From positions 68,899,554 to 68,963,553 of the forward strand of contig OX485803.1 in the NCBI GenBank assembly GCA_950295325.1: DNA of 64,000 nucleotides. Reading direction: 5' to 3'. Within the stretch, counting starts at the first letter, position 1. Each line of letters begins with the position of its first letter. The notes beneath the pieces were generated by a model that saw only the letters and a list, made by a program, of their open reading frames with translations, had not been told where the DNA came from and made no database searches. The DNA is from Polytrichum commune (lineage: Eukaryota; Streptophyta; Polytrichopsida; Polytrichales; Polytrichaceae). Positions 49,501-61,418 of the stretch are shown piece after piece. The position numbers were made by a program, and so were the translations under genes.

Positions 49501-51900
49501 TCATGTGTGTCACTGTGTTGTAAGTTCGAACCCATTTCCTAAAAGGCCTGCTCACGGGCAGTGGAGAATCGATAAGTTTTTGCGATCTTCAGAGCTGCCT
49601 CGGAAGAAGATGAACTTGGCAGACTCCTTGAAGTTTCTTTCTCCATTGCCCCATCATGCCTGGTGGCAGCCTTTCATACACATATAGTGGCATCATGAGT
49701 AATATAATTCCTAGTAGCGTGCAGCAGCCCGTAGCTAGGGCCGAAGCTGGCAACTGATTCATTGAAGCCGTTGCTTGAGTACTTTTCTTCCGACTGAGGC
49801 TTTAAAAGGATAAAGTCCTGCACTGGAGGCGAACGGCTCTCAGAAGACAGTGCTGGATAGATAGAGAAGTGCAGGTGACTGATCAGCAGCAGCAGCAGCA
49901 GCCTGGTCATGGCACGGCCATCAACAGTTTCATCTCAGCGGCAGCAGCAGCTTGTTACTGAGATCTTCAAACTCCCCCAATACGGGCGCCCACGGCCCGG
50001 ATCTATTTTCATTAGAGTAGCCCAGGCAGCTGGGGCTACAGCAGGCCGCAGGCCGCGTGCAGTAAAGATTCCTCTGAACCAGTACCGACTCACCTCTGGA
50101 TGTCTGTGGTCTGGCCCCACATCACCCTAAATTGGTGCCTCCTGGTTGCTCAAGTCGCATGAAGACTTGCGTGCGGATTCAACAACGCATCCATGCACGT
50201 GAGACAGTGCACACACTGCACAGGGTTGCGCTCTTCAAGAAAATTACCGGAAGTCAAATGCAGAGGTGTTTGGACAGACAGCGTGTATCACCACGCCTTT
50301 TAGCATATAAGCCTGATTGTGACTCTGCAATCTGCATCGCGCGCGGCGTTGAAGAACTATTGGACCTGAATTCATAAATGGCACTGCGGGTGGCAGAACA
50401 ACCTAGTGGCTGAGTACTCTTAATTCGGAGCCCCAGCTCGACGTTATGGTCACGTTATATATCCAGCCCATGTGTGACACAGGTTTGCACTGAGTACTTG
50501 CAATAAGGTCATGACTAGGGTTTCAAGATCTTGAAACCCTGGGAAACCCACATTTCCAAATTGGGCCTGGCAAACGACGGATTTCAGACTTGGATACAAA
50601 GATTGTGATATTTCTACACTCAGACCTTCCATAACCATTAATCCCATAATTTCTCACTTTCTTATGTAGCCACATGATCAGCATTATCAAATCATACCCT
50701 CCTCATGCAAGAGGCTCTCGGTGTAACTTGTAAGCTTTCCATGCTATGACTCGACTGGCTTTCACTGCCCATACCTTGGTCGCACCGAGTGCTACAAGTG
50801 CAAACATTGCATCTGATCACTCATTCAATGAGGAGCCCAATGATCCATTCGTGAGCCTTGTGTGCATCTTACAATATTCCCCTAAAATTCCCAGTTTCAA
50901 GGAGAATCACTTGCTGTGCAATCCAGTTGTATTCTTGTCATGCAGGTTAGGATGACTTACACTCATGATGATTCGAGACTGAGATTCATTTCCATATGTG
51001 ACAGGAGAGTCAAAGTTCCCTAAACTACCATACTTTATTATATATGTACTGAGTTCTTGAGACAGGATTTCCAGCAGAGGCACTCTCAGGCCACCAGACA
51101 AACAAGTGAAACTCTTGGCGGAGGAACCCTGAAGTTCCAATCCCTAACGAGCCGATATCTATACACTCTTCAACGGAATTATAACTATACGAACAGTGTT
51201 GTGAACTGAAGAGCTAGGCCAAGTACCTAGAGTTATGAAGTCCAGAGCTTGCCAGGATGATTGAACAAGGTTAATATCTGAGCGTGGAGTACCCTTCATT
51301 TCAACCAGCTTGACGTCTTTCATCATACATTGAAATACATGAAGTTGAGCCCACTCTTTGCTTCGTCTGTCTGTCTGTAGACTGTCTGTACAGCTGCCAA
51401 GGACAAACGGAAGTGATAATTGTTGCGATAATTGCTGCTGTTGCCTTGGAGTACGTGTCTAGAATGTAGACTAGCTTCCACAGTCCTTTTTGCCTCCCGA
51501 AATGCTGTACACTATGGATCATCGAATTCTACTACACCCACCTCCCGCATATTGCAAACGCCAGCAAAACTTAGCCTGCGCCAACTTGACCCATGGCATG
51601 GACGGAAATCGAAACACCTCTACACAGTGTCTTTTAATTTTGTTGAAGACACTACCCCCTCCAAATGTTCACCAATCTGCGCTGGACTTTGCAGACGGTC
51701 ACAACACCTGGCACATGACAGCAGCATGCGTACTCACATCAGATCATGTCGAACACTCATCATCGACCTCGCCCACAAAAAAACACACCAAATTAAGAAA
51801 CCATAATCTAATTAAGATATCCTGGGTTCCCTATCTTCAACTCATTGACGAATACCCCCACATTCCTCACAATTGGACTGTGATGATCGTGATGATATAT
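46600..51900. other. low-copy region without a supported gene
   Basis: This stretch has fewer obvious repeats and higher GC than the rest. It holds a C14 run (49254-49267), a GCAGCA-rich patch around 49887-49952, a + frame at 49909-50130 with no known domain, and the palindrome at 50517. Part of 51.3-51.9 kb may be the 3' UTR of the VQ gene. Confidence 0.4.
50517..50540. repeat. perfect 24-bp palindrome
   Basis: AGGGTTTCAAGA at 50517-50528 is followed directly by its exact reverse complement TCTTGAAACCCT at 50529-50540, centred on AGATCT. There is no spacer. Confidence 0.9.
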
Positions 51901-51937
51901 AAAATTTGCATCAGAAAGAGATAATTCTTACCAGCAG

Positions 51938-53032
51938 CTAACACTCTGCGAAGTCGTGGATCGATTGAACACTGAGCCTGCACATTGGGCCGGCGGACGA
52001 CGAAGTCGACATGAAGATTTCGTATAAGCTGCCAGTGGAGGTGCCGAGAGGAGTGAGATTTTCTGGGTAATCAACCAGCGGTGAGCCCAGGCTAGCGGAG
52101 GAGATGTCCATCTCGCAGAACCCGAGCGTGTGGATGTTTTGGTCTATGGAACTCGGCAGGGAGATGGTGGTGCACGAGGCGCTACCCCTAATTCCTGAGG
52201 CCGGCGACCCTAGTAGATGCGCCCGTGACCCCCCCATCGTGCTCTCGCAGCTAGGGTAGTGGTGATGATGCATCATGTCCCCATGTGCTCCGAAGAACGG
52301 TGCCACCATCTCGTTGAGCGAGTAGGGCGCCTGTCGATTGAGCTGGTGGAAGGAGAAGTTGGTGGGGCTGCAGCTCTGCGGGTCGATCTCACCGCAGCTG
52401 TCACCGCTCAAGTTACCGCTGCTATCGATGCTGTAGGTTGCGGAATCCATGCTGTCACACCGCAGAAGGTGATGGTGAGGTCCTCCTACTCCTGCTCCAC
52501 CTGCTCCTGTGCCGCAAGCATCCCCCACCATTCTTTGCAGGACCTCCACCTGCTGCTGCTTTTGAAGCTCCATCATCGAATGTGAGAAGCTCCCGGCCAC
52601 ATCGGTACTGCATGTGTTGGCCGATGCCTGTACTGGGGCTAAGCTGGCTGCCGTAATATTTGTCTTGGCTCGGTCTCCTCGCCTTGGTGTGCCTCCCGAG
52701 GAGGGTTTCTTGCATGAGCGTCCGGTTAGCCTCTGCACGGTGGATCGGAAGTTGGCAACGTCGGTTTTGATCACCTTGGGTGCAAAAATGTGGATAACAC
52801 GGATGGAGGGCGCTTGCTGCTGCACTGCGGCGGCGGCGGTAGAGGTCGGTTGCGGATGATGCACCACCCCCCAGTCACGTCGAACTAGCGGCACTGTCAC
52901 ACCTGGGTTAGGCTTCCCCACTCCGTGGGAGTCCTTGTTCACACCCAAGGTGGGACTCGTCACCTTGCCTGCCGTTCCGTAATGATGCTCCGATGCGAAC
53001 CCCTGGGTCTCTGCACTCACGTGGGGCGCCAT
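51938..53032 (-). CDS. VQ-motif protein (WRKY/MAPK-associated transcription cofactor)
   Basis: An intact single-exon frame of 364 residues. VQ proteins are plant-specific nuclear cofactors that bind WRKY transcription factors, and many are MAP kinase substrates in defence and development. The diagnostic motif is FRSTVQRLTG at residues 95-104 (FxxxVQxLTG), preceded by the conserved run IRVIHIFAPKVIKTDVAN (78-94) and followed by basic GRSCKK and PRRGDRAK (about 104-122). The rest is low-complexity: Gln/Ala-rich (65-75), Gly-rich (174-184), His-rich (255-258), Ser-rich tail, with SP/TP sites (near 222, 277, 317 and 328) that could be MAPK targets. Lack of introns and the long disordered tails are normal for the family. 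The ATG at 53032 is the first in-frame one and gives the fullest product. The partner WRKY subgroup cannot be told. Confidence 0.92.
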   Translation of the reverse strand: MAPHVSAETQGFASEHHYGTAGKVTSPTLGVNKDSHGVGKPNPGVTVPLVRRDWGVVHHPQPTSTAAAAVQQQAPSIRVIHIFAPKVIKTDVANFRSTVQRLTGRSCKKPSSGGTPRRGDRAKTNITAASLAPVQASANTCSTDVAGSFSHSMMELQKQQQVEVLQRMVGDACGTGAGGAGVGGPHHHLLRCDSMDSATYSIDSSGNLSGDSCGEIDPQSCSPTNFSFHQLNRQAPYSLNEMVAPFFGAHGDMMHHHHYPSCESTMGGSRAHLLGSPASGIRGSASCTTISLPSSIDQNIHTLGFCEMDISSASLGSPLVDYPENLTPLGTSTGSLYEIFMSTSSSAGPMCRLSVQSIHDFAEC

Positions 53033-54880
53033 GGATGAACAACCAGCCTCACAATTTGCTCACCCTCGAATGATTCAATCTGGGAGGGAGAGGTGCGGCG
53101 GGAGAGATGAAGGGGTGGGGTGTGGAATTGTAATCCAGCAGCAAGGAGCAGCTTCTTCTTCTTCCTTCCTCAGACACTCATGAGTCTGGCGTATGTACAC
53201 TGGGTGCTATGGGGGCGGTAGTCTAAGCAACATACTTCTTACAACATGGATGTCAGACATGGGTGTACTGCTTCTGGCTCCGGTTCCAGCGACCTGCATG
53301 TATGTGCCTAGTGCGGCCGAAGAGGTGCTACCACACAACAATATGTGGGGGGGGGGGGGGAGGTCAAGGCTCTCTAAAGGCTGCTCACTGGGTGGTATCC
53401 TGGGTTCTTAAGGAAACGAATTGTCGATGCTGCGTCTCCTCGCAGAGTCTGGGGACCCATACACATGTCACTCACACCACACAGTATAGTTGATATCAAC
53501 ACTTTTCTACTGTGCCTGGCTTCGGCCTCACCAGATCCTTTTTGGAACAAACTTGTCACGGTTGTCAGTGGCGATGAATTACAAACCGGTCAAAACGTTG
53601 CTACACACCCTGATATGTAGGATTTTGTATGAATTTTTGTTTTTCCAAATAGACGATTGTCAGGTTTCTTAATATCTTTTTCTCTCACAGACGAACGGAT
53701 GACACTCTCCGAAGCTTTCTCACAGACTGAATGATCCCACACGCCTTCAATGTATGGATGGATGCTCCTTTCCGACAAATCTTCAGAGACTTACTGCCAC
53801 TCTCCTGCTCTCAGTGCAGTAGCAGACGAACAGATAGGTATTGCGCATATAGATAGACAGACAAGTCACAGCACTGGTACTTCGCAATTAGCGAGACCCA
53901 AATCGGAGGTTTGCAACACTTGCAGATACTTGTTATCTGGAGGCTTCGGGTACGAAACTACTCCAGCAGTTTGATGACTCTAACCCTGAGCCCCTCTCAG
54001 CTTTGCACTGTGACCAGCTCTCCCAACACCCGTTACAACCAAGATATGAACAACACCATAAGCTTACACAAGGGAGACAATCTCACACCCAAGAAACACT
54101 CACACACGACACACAACAACAACAACAACAACCACAACCACAAGGCCGGAGCAGGTACGAGTCAGTACGAGTCAGTATTCAACGATCGTTGAGGAGAAGC
54201 GTAGGTTGCAACAGGTAGGTATGGCTTAAGCAGGCTCAGGGAAGGGAAGCAGACTTGGCAGCGCAGGAAATGAAGTTGTTTCTAATCGGGCACCCTCTTT
54301 GTTGGTGTCTCTCTTCTCTCTCTCTCTCGCTCTCTCCCTCTCTCTCTCCCTCTCTCTCTCTCACTAATAAGTTAACTTACTTCTCGACCTGACCTTGCCC
54401 TACCTTTGCCTTTGCCTTTGGCCCCACCGGGAAGCTAACCAAGTCCTAACAACTCTGGCAACACCATATCATCAGGTGGGCCCTGTAGTAGCTCCCCTCC
54501 CTCCGCAGTCTCTCATCCCTGGACCCTGATGAAACTGAATTGCCTTGCTCTGCGGGGTAGATACCAATAACTTACTTTACTTTCTTCCGTCTGCACTTGT
54601 CCTTCCCCACTTTTTCTGATGCATCTTAAGACTTAACCTAGCCTTGCAGGTCCATCGGTGACGATGCGCGTCCGATCGGTTCCGATGAGGAGGAGTCCCC
54701 ACTGATCTGATCCCTGCTAGTTGCCTCCCCAAGTACCCCAGGAAGTGAAAGTTCCCTCTAGGTTTACCCTTCCTTGCGGGTTGTCTGTGTACCTCGCCTC
54801 CCTCCCTTCTGCTTCTGTAGGGGACCGGACACCAGCTCTGATCAACACCAAAAACTACAGCAAAAACACCACAAACGACA
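53033..54880. other. upstream region of the VQ gene (5' leader and promoter, inferred)
   Basis: Divergent open frames here are short and unrecognised. The first 150 bases upstream of the ATG are purine-rich on the minus strand, as leaders often are. A G14 run (53347-53360) and a CT-rich microsatellite (54308-54362, GA on the gene strand) lie further out. No TATA box was placed. Confidence 0.4.
54308..54362. repeat. (CT)n microsatellite, GA on the strand of the VQ gene
   Basis: About 55 bases of nearly pure CT with a few CC and GC interruptions. GA/CT tracts can act as GAGA-type binding sites in plant promoters, but it lies about 1.3 kb from the VQ start, so any role is speculative. Confidence 0.9.
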
Positions 54881-54889
54881 CCTGAACCC

Positions 54890-55450
54890 TCACCCAGTCA
54901 TTTCACAAGACATGCAAGCACATATTGAGGAACTCTGGGCAATTTACCACCCAGGGAAAACATGTGATAAAGTGGACAAGAACTGCTGAAATTATGGGCA
55001 TTTTCAAGAGGCTGGGGCGAACCAACCCGTACACTGGTTCCCCCAAATCTTTTCAAGACATGCAAGCATATAAGGAACTTTGGCAAATTATTGGAATTTG
55101 TTTCCCAACACCTACCATCAAGGTTGCAATTAGAATTTATCTGTATAGGTTTATTACTCATTCATAATCAACTGAAATTAGTAGAGTATTTCGGAGCCTC
55201 TAACCCGATGTAGGTGTTAAATCGGTTAAAAATAGAAAGCATTGGGTTGTATGTAGATATAAGTGTTTCACCCTCCCCAATGGCAAGTGTTGTGAACAAG
55301 TACCCCAAGTTATCATGGGCTAGGAAAGCATGTGGCAAAGTTAACCCTTCCTTGTTTGTTACCTCCAACCCCTCCCTCCATTTAGGACTTTGGACAATTT
55401 ACCACATGGGAAGACATGCGGTAACTAAAAGTGGACAAAGCATTGTATGA
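54890..55450. repeat. local diverged direct repeats
   Basis: TTTCACAAGACATGCAAGCA with GAACTCTGGGCAATTTACCA (54899-54951) recurs as TTTTCAAGACATGCAAGCAT with GGAACTTTGGCAAATTA (55048-55091), and its second half again as GGACTTTGGACAATTTACCA at 55385-55404. Noncoding. Confidence 0.5.
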
Positions 55451-55599
55451 CATGTTTCCTATGTGGTTGATTGTCCATAGTTCCATGTGGCATTAATTAC
55501 TTTTACCACCCAGAGTTTCTAAAGATCTAGATAGTCATGTATATGAAATGTAGTTGCTTATCGAAAAGTCATGGTCATCTACTTGTCAATGACTGAATG

Positions 55600-56235
55600 G
55601 AAGGAGTTAGAATCAAGGTAAGTGCTAGACGTTATGTAGTCACTCTTCTTAATTGGACATCTATACTTGAGTCGTATATGACAAGGTTTGTAGTTCTGAA
55701 TGAATGCCAAATCTTCATATGTTACAATGAGAATGGATTTTGTGCTCAAACTCAACATATATTGACCATCCTAAGTTAGGTTAGGAGAGCCTACTGTATA
55801 TGAACACTTGAAGACAAAACTAACATTTAAGTATATTTAGACAAATTATTTGTCCAAAATAATAAGGAATGAACACTTTTGGGGAAAAAACCATCAAACA
55901 ACAACAACAATTTTGAATGTTTGTGGTCTATGTTCGCCATCCGCCATATTTGTGTAGTTTTGCGATCTAGTGTATGTCATTTTGCAGTTCAAATTGTCCA
56001 AAATTCATGCATAAATCCAAATAAACTTAAATCCTAGTTACAAAGAGAATCTTCACTTTGACCTCTTATAATTTTTGCATCCCTACTCCAATATTTATAT
56101 TTGAAATTACATTCTCCGTGATTCAATAGTTGCAAATTGGACAAGGTAATTCCTAATATGATCCAACGGTCAAAATTGTCAGTGGAGTTGAAAGTGCCCA
56201 CAATAGGGTCATACACCTTATTACAATTTGCAGAT
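55600..56235 (+). repeat. dispersed repeat E, copy 2 with extended left part
   Basis: TATGTAGTCACTCTTCTTAA, GTATATG(A/G)CAA and GTTTGTAGTT(C/A)TGAATG match 58050-58120. About 280 extra bases follow, then CTTCACTTTGACCTCTTATA to GTGCCCACAATAGGGTCATA matches 58231-58395. The two copies therefore differ by an insertion or deletion in the middle. Confidence 0.6.
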
Positions 56236-56846
56236 GGATAGGTAAAACTTGACTCATGTCACAAAGAAGATGCTCATATGCTCCTGGGTATTAATGAAAG
56301 AGAATGATGTGCATTGATTGTGATTGTTGCAGAATTAGGATTGGACGCTTAGAACACAATTTGTGATGACACCTGGACCTTGGAAGTAGACCGACTGTCC
56401 AAGTATCACGCTGGAAGTTGAGTTGTTTAATGTTACACTGTCTTTTCTGGTTTTTTTGGGTAGTGGAAACGAAGACTCTTCATTTACACATACATTTTCA
56501 TAGCCATGAATAATGATGGGCTAGGTGTGTTTACAAAGAGACACCAAAGTGTGTAAATTTCAAAACTTGCAAGCCACTCATCAAGATTTATGTTATGTCA
56601 TTATCTGTACATGACCGATTCGCTCACAAGCAATGTATGTTCCTTACATTCTAGTCTAGAGGATAATATACTCCTGATTTTGACTTGATAGGAGCCTCAT
56701 AGTGATTTGACCTAAATTGCTTCTTCATGTACTTTTTCCGTTGACTTACAAACTTAAGTATTTTGGAAGTTTGAACTGATTATGTACTAAGTACCATCAG
56801 GGCCACTCATGCAGCAGAACGACGACCTTATAGCTTTGTTAATTTG

Positions 56847-57082
56847 TATAAAAGTATAATCCGTAACTATGTTTTCACTGACAATCATCTGCAAACCCTA
56901 AAGCCCTTTTTAGGGGGTTGAGATGAAGAAAATGCATTAGGTTAGAAAGTATTGTCTTTTTCTATATAAAAGTATAATCCCTAACTATGTTTTCACTGAC
57001 AATCATCTGCAAACCCTAAAGCCCTTTTTAGGGGGTTGAGATGAAGAAAATGCATTAGGTTAGAAAGTATTGTCTTTTTCTA
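56847..57082. repeat. nearly perfect 118-bp tandem duplication
   Basis: Copy 1 (56847-56964) and copy 2 (56965-57082) differ at one base that I can find (CCGTAAC against CCCTAAC). Each copy holds an inverted repeat AACCCTAAA ... TTTAGGGGGTT. The near identity implies a recent event, or an assembly artefact. Confidence 0.92.
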
Positions 57083-58044
57083 TGTCTTAAAGTCAATGAC
57101 ATGTTTACAGTACATCCATGTGCCATTGGGAAGCCGTAATCAACTCTCTGATTTGCTATCAGATTTCAACTTGATGCCATGAGTTCTTGCAACTGCTTGG
57201 GTGCCTATACCTACTCCTCAGAAGGGAACATCTATGAAATTTCCCAGAAAAAATCCCATATTATGGTAAACAAAACGCACATGATGATGCGGGCAATGCC
57301 ATACCTAGTTCTCAAAGTATGTTGCGTGCAAGACTTGTCAGTGCTCCTCTCCAACAAGCACAAGTGAGATTGCACAAGAGAATCACGGCACATAGAACTC
57401 ATGGATTCACACGTTGTACACTTGCCGCAAATTGCTCAATCAAGAGGCACCTGCATTGATGATCCCAACTGGAAACAATTCAGAAATATAAAGCATGCAG
57501 CAGGAACTAATGTTCACTTGACCCACGTGCTCAACAGTTATTCTATAACCGACTCATGGGTGTTAATAATAAATCACAGATGATTCCAGTTGCCCAGCGA
57601 ATCCATGTGGAGATTTCAAATAGGTAAACAAAGCCATATTATTGACTCTGTATAGAGGCTCATCTGATTTCTATGGGTAGATTTTGAACTTCACAATTTT
57701 TACTCTTCCCTTGCCACATAGCCTCCTTTTCTGTCACTTGCTGCTTTTCCATGACACTTCAGAGAACAATCCACTCATCACACCCTTCATGCAGTGCTGC
57801 TGCTTTACCTTTGTCTGCTGAAAGAGCATTATCTGCTTTTTCCAGAGAAATGTGCACAACTTGTCCTAATCTACATCCGTTTGTGTCCATATAATGCTAC
57901 CCAAGCTCAAACCATGGGTCAAGTCCAGCAATTAGGTAGTAGGGACTATAGTATGACTTTTCTTCCGGGGGTTTCACACCTCAGAACAAAAGGATTCCAA
58001 ACTCCCATGGTCCCTCAAACTTGCCGATTACCTAAGGTGGGAGG
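57083..58044. other. intergenic, nothing recognised
   Basis: Short + strand frames only (for example 57794-58141, which runs into repeat E). No gene supported. Confidence 0.4.
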
Positions 58045-58410
58045 GCTTTATGTGGTCACTCTTCTTAACCAGACACCTATGTTTGAGTGGTATATGGCAA
58101 CGTTTGTAGTTATGAATGGACACCACAAAGACATATCTTAGGATCCTATGAGCTTAAAGAATATTAACTATTGTAGGTTCGATTGACAATGTTAGGATCT
58201 ATGTGATCTTACTTAGAGAGAAAGAAAAATCTTCACTCTTACACCTCTTACCACATTTGCATCTCAACTCTAATTCCAAAATTAATATGCCAATCTTAGT
58301 GATACACAATTGCTAACTGGATGAGATAGCTCACCACTTGATCCAATGGTCAAGATTGACTACGAAGGTGGAAGTGCCCCCAGTAGGGCCACATACCATA
58401 GCACCCAGAG
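58045..58410 (+). repeat. dispersed repeat E, copy 3
   Basis: It matches the outer parts of 55600-56235 in the same order and orientation without the extra middle sequence, and its right part matches 43321-43530. Confidence 0.55.
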
Positions 58411-59440
58411 TGAAGTTTGCAGTAACGAGATCGCTAGCCAACCTTCAACTGAACTTTGCAGTCAAACAATGCACCAACTCTACTGCTACCCCACCAAAGG
58501 GACATTAATTTCTCTTGAAGCATTTTCTCCCCCAATAAAGCAGACAATTTGGAATTTAATTGATGACTCCAACCGCATAATAATAACCATTGACCAAGGG
58601 TTCCCGAATCTATAGGTGACCAACTAGAATGACCTCACTGCTGAGGCCTATGTCATTAAGTACCTCATTATAAATCAACACCTTTTCTGCTAAGAATGTC
58701 CAATATTTTCACCAGATTTGGCAGATTGATACCCCCTGCTGTACAAGAGTTTTTACTCACTGTAATTGGCATATAAGACAATTTCACTGGACATTCAAGG
58801 TGATTTAACCCCAGTACCTTCACATGGGAAAATTATGAAGGGCAGGAGTTTCCATCAGTGCCATCTTCAAGTCACTGGGATGCGCAAGTACTGCAGGCAG
58901 GGTTATTATAAATTGAGCCCTTAGGTATGAGTCTGTCTGTCATCACCTCCATTGCAGACTTTTTAAGCTCATGTAAGAAAAATAATAAGATGATTGTTGT
59001 AATAGTTAATTCGTACTACATAGACCTTTAAGCTTTTGGCCCAGTTTTTGCAAAAGCATGGGGCCCCAATACCAGGAGCCTTTCCCGGGGGAATTCTGCC
59101 TGCACTAGCAGACAAACTACACCGCCCACACCAATATAAGTAGGAGAGGATCCGGGGAGTCCTCTAAATAGCCCAACAGGAAGTCCATAAAGAAAGGACA
59201 TCTGCAGATCAAGGCGACTTATTAAGTGTGAGAGCCCCGTTAAATAGAAAAAGTGAAAAATTGGCTTCATGTGAAAGCAATGGGACCCCCCTCCCTCTTT
59301 CCATAACTGCTGCCCACCCGCTCAAAGTCGGCAGATCAGAACCCGAATTCGGTCAGCCGGCCCCTCCTTGTTCTGATGAATTCATAACCCCAAACTTGAA
59401 ACTCCTGCACCAACTTACACTCTGATCGATCTACTTCACG
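58411..59440. other. intergenic, nothing recognised
   Basis: No supported gene, RNA or clear element ends. Confidence 0.4.
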
Positions 59441-59444
59441 AGGT

Positions 59445-59795
59445 ACACACAATAACTTACCCACAACTGTGTCCAATCTGTAGCCTTGTACCAGGCACCC
59501 GCATTCATCAAGAGACAGAATCTAGGGGAGGCCTAGATGCCACATTCAGCATCCCGACTATCCCTTCAAAATACCCGTCAATGAACCCTCTGTTCCGTGT
59601 TGTGAGGGCACCCCCACCCACCACTGGTAAGAAGACACATGAACTGTACATTACTTCACATGCAGCTGTGCTCTGTAGCATTGCACCACCGGCGTAAATC
59701 TAGGGGAGGTCTAGATGTCACATTCAGCCTTCCAATAAGCTTGATGTTTTGTGTTGCTAGGGCACCCCTGTCCAACACCGGTGAAAGGATAGTAA
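59445..59795. repeat. diverged tandem pair of about 178 bp
   Basis: AATCTAGGGGAGGCCTAGAT at 59519 recurs as AATCTAGGGGAGGTCTAGAT at 59697, followed in both by G(C/T)CACATTCAGC, TGTTxxGTGTTG(T/C)xAGGGCACCCC and CAxCACCGGT-type sequence. Noncoding. Confidence 0.65.
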
Positions 59796-61013
59796 CTTTT
59801 TAAAGAAGCAGAACTCCGGTCACTACAGGAGGCCGGAGTGAATAGAGTGCCTATTCGTAAAACAGTTGTGTCCACATCCTAAAGGATAATGATGTTAGAT
59901 GTAGAACGACTTCACCCTTTGTAGGGAGTAGACACTGCATTAGTATCCGGGTGCAAGCATGGTAGAGTGGAGAGCTCCTAATCCATGCCTAGTGTTAAGG
60001 GAAAGTGATTCAAAACTATAAACTAACTTTGAATTTTTTTGCAGAAAATAATCATAGACATTCAAAAAACATGTTGATCTACAAAAGCCAAGCAATTTAT
60101 GATGACAAAAACAATTCCAAGAAAAGTCTACGTATTTTAAGAAGATAGTGCAAGTGGTGTGCAAGTAGGTAATATTGAACAAGGAAATGTCTGAAACCTG
60201 TTTAAAATACGACAAAATTACATTAAAATTTGATGATTTTCTACATATATATATATATAATTGTGATGATGCCTTGAAGTGGATAATGAATTCAAGGAAT
60301 ATGAAGGAAAAAAATTCCAACTTAAAAAAATTTAAGGTTATGAAATCTAAGTCCAAAACCATTTGCTTTTGAGCATCACTTTTAATGATAAGTTTTGAAG
60401 ATCTCAACTTGGTATTCTACATTTGAGTATTTAACACAGCAATAGAGGTCATCATGGGATAAAAAAATCCAATTTAAACAACACTTTGCTATTGCTCTTA
60501 GGCCTTTGACAAGAAAAGAAAAACCATGGTTTTAGTATACTGGAGCACTATTTTGGTCCACTTTACAATGCTTGCACCATCCAGTAACAAAAATCTTTGG
60601 ATGTTTGTCCGAGAAAGGTACCATTTAGAGAGTATGATTATAAGGTTGTGTTTTTTTCTTCTTTTCTTCTTTTAATGCATAACCACCCAAGTCATTAGCT
60701 TCATGTTGGTTGAAAGTGACTATTAGTTCCATAGATCTGGTTCGAGTTTGATTCCTATCGAACTCGTTTGAGTGGGTGTGGATGTAGAATGACTTGGTGC
60801 TACTATGTAAGTACATGCAAGAAATGTAGTATCAACCAATGGCATATTCCTTCGCAAATGTTAATTGAGATAATATGGCAATTTGTGCCAAACCTACAAT
60901 TTTTATTTTTTTTCGGTTATGTTGGTCTAGGGCGGGTCTTGGAGGTATGTGACAAATTGTTGGTTTTCTAATCTTCACTTATGGACTAGTATGGAGTGTT
61001 GCATATTGTGTGG
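59796..61013. other. AT-rich intergenic, nothing recognised
   Basis: A long minus-strand frame (60407-59940) is rich in Phe, Ile and Lys and looks compositional. A (TA)n run lies at 60243-60261. Confidence 0.4.
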
Positions 61014-61388
61014 CTATTGTGTTGAGTTGTTTAATGTATTCTTTATATTTGCAACAAGATGTTTCAATTTTATTTCTAGGTTTTCTAGTGATGGTATGTG
61101 CGTGACAACTTTTGTGCTTGATGTCAAGACCATGAGTGGGGCTACATTCCATCTTCTTGTTCTAATGCTATTGACGAGCAGATGATACTTCGTATTTTTC
61201 CTAGCGAGGGTTTCTGAAGCAAATCTATCGTTGCAGTATGTGAATTCTATGAATTGGATTGTTAGCTCTAGTATAGGGGCTCCTGGAGGGGGTTGGTTAT
61301 ATGGGTGACCTATGACGTAGAGTGTGTTGGGTTTGAAGCTAACATTACAATGGCATCTTTGCGCCCCATAGGTGCATGTAGAAGCCAT
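61014..61388 (-). pseudogene. C-terminal PD-(D/E)XK-like nuclease domain of the retroelement
   Basis: A 124-codon open frame starts in CTYGAQRCHCNVSFKPN, has a Pro-rich turn (NQPPPGAP), then ELTIQFIEFTYCNDRFASET, KNTKYHLLVNSI, a Trp, and NVAPLMVLTSSTKVVTHIPS. The IEFTYCNDRF...K..KY..L pattern recalls the core of restriction-like nucleases attached to some RT elements, with E48 and D54 as candidate catalytic residues. The apparent start is only the first ATG after a frameshift. The assignment is by pattern and needs a profile search. Confidence 0.5.
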
Positions 61389-61418
61389 GTTGGGGTTGTG
61401 TTGTCTTAAGGCAATTCA

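Noticed and set aside
49515-49545. B-box-like AAGTTCGAACCC suggesting a tRNA gene
   Set aside because: No A box at the right distance and no cloverleaf can be drawn.
49909-50130. GC-rich + frame starting MARPSTVSS
   Set aside because: Protein-like composition but no family, no exon borders and no conserved motif; kept only as part of the region note.
51432-51924. Two overlapping + frames of 124 and 144 codons
   Set aside because: They lie where the 3' UTR of the VQ gene is expected on the other strand and have no recognisable domain.
59940-60407. 155-codon minus-strand frame
   Set aside because: Phe/Ile/Ser/Leu-rich composition typical of AT-rich noncoding DNA; no motif.
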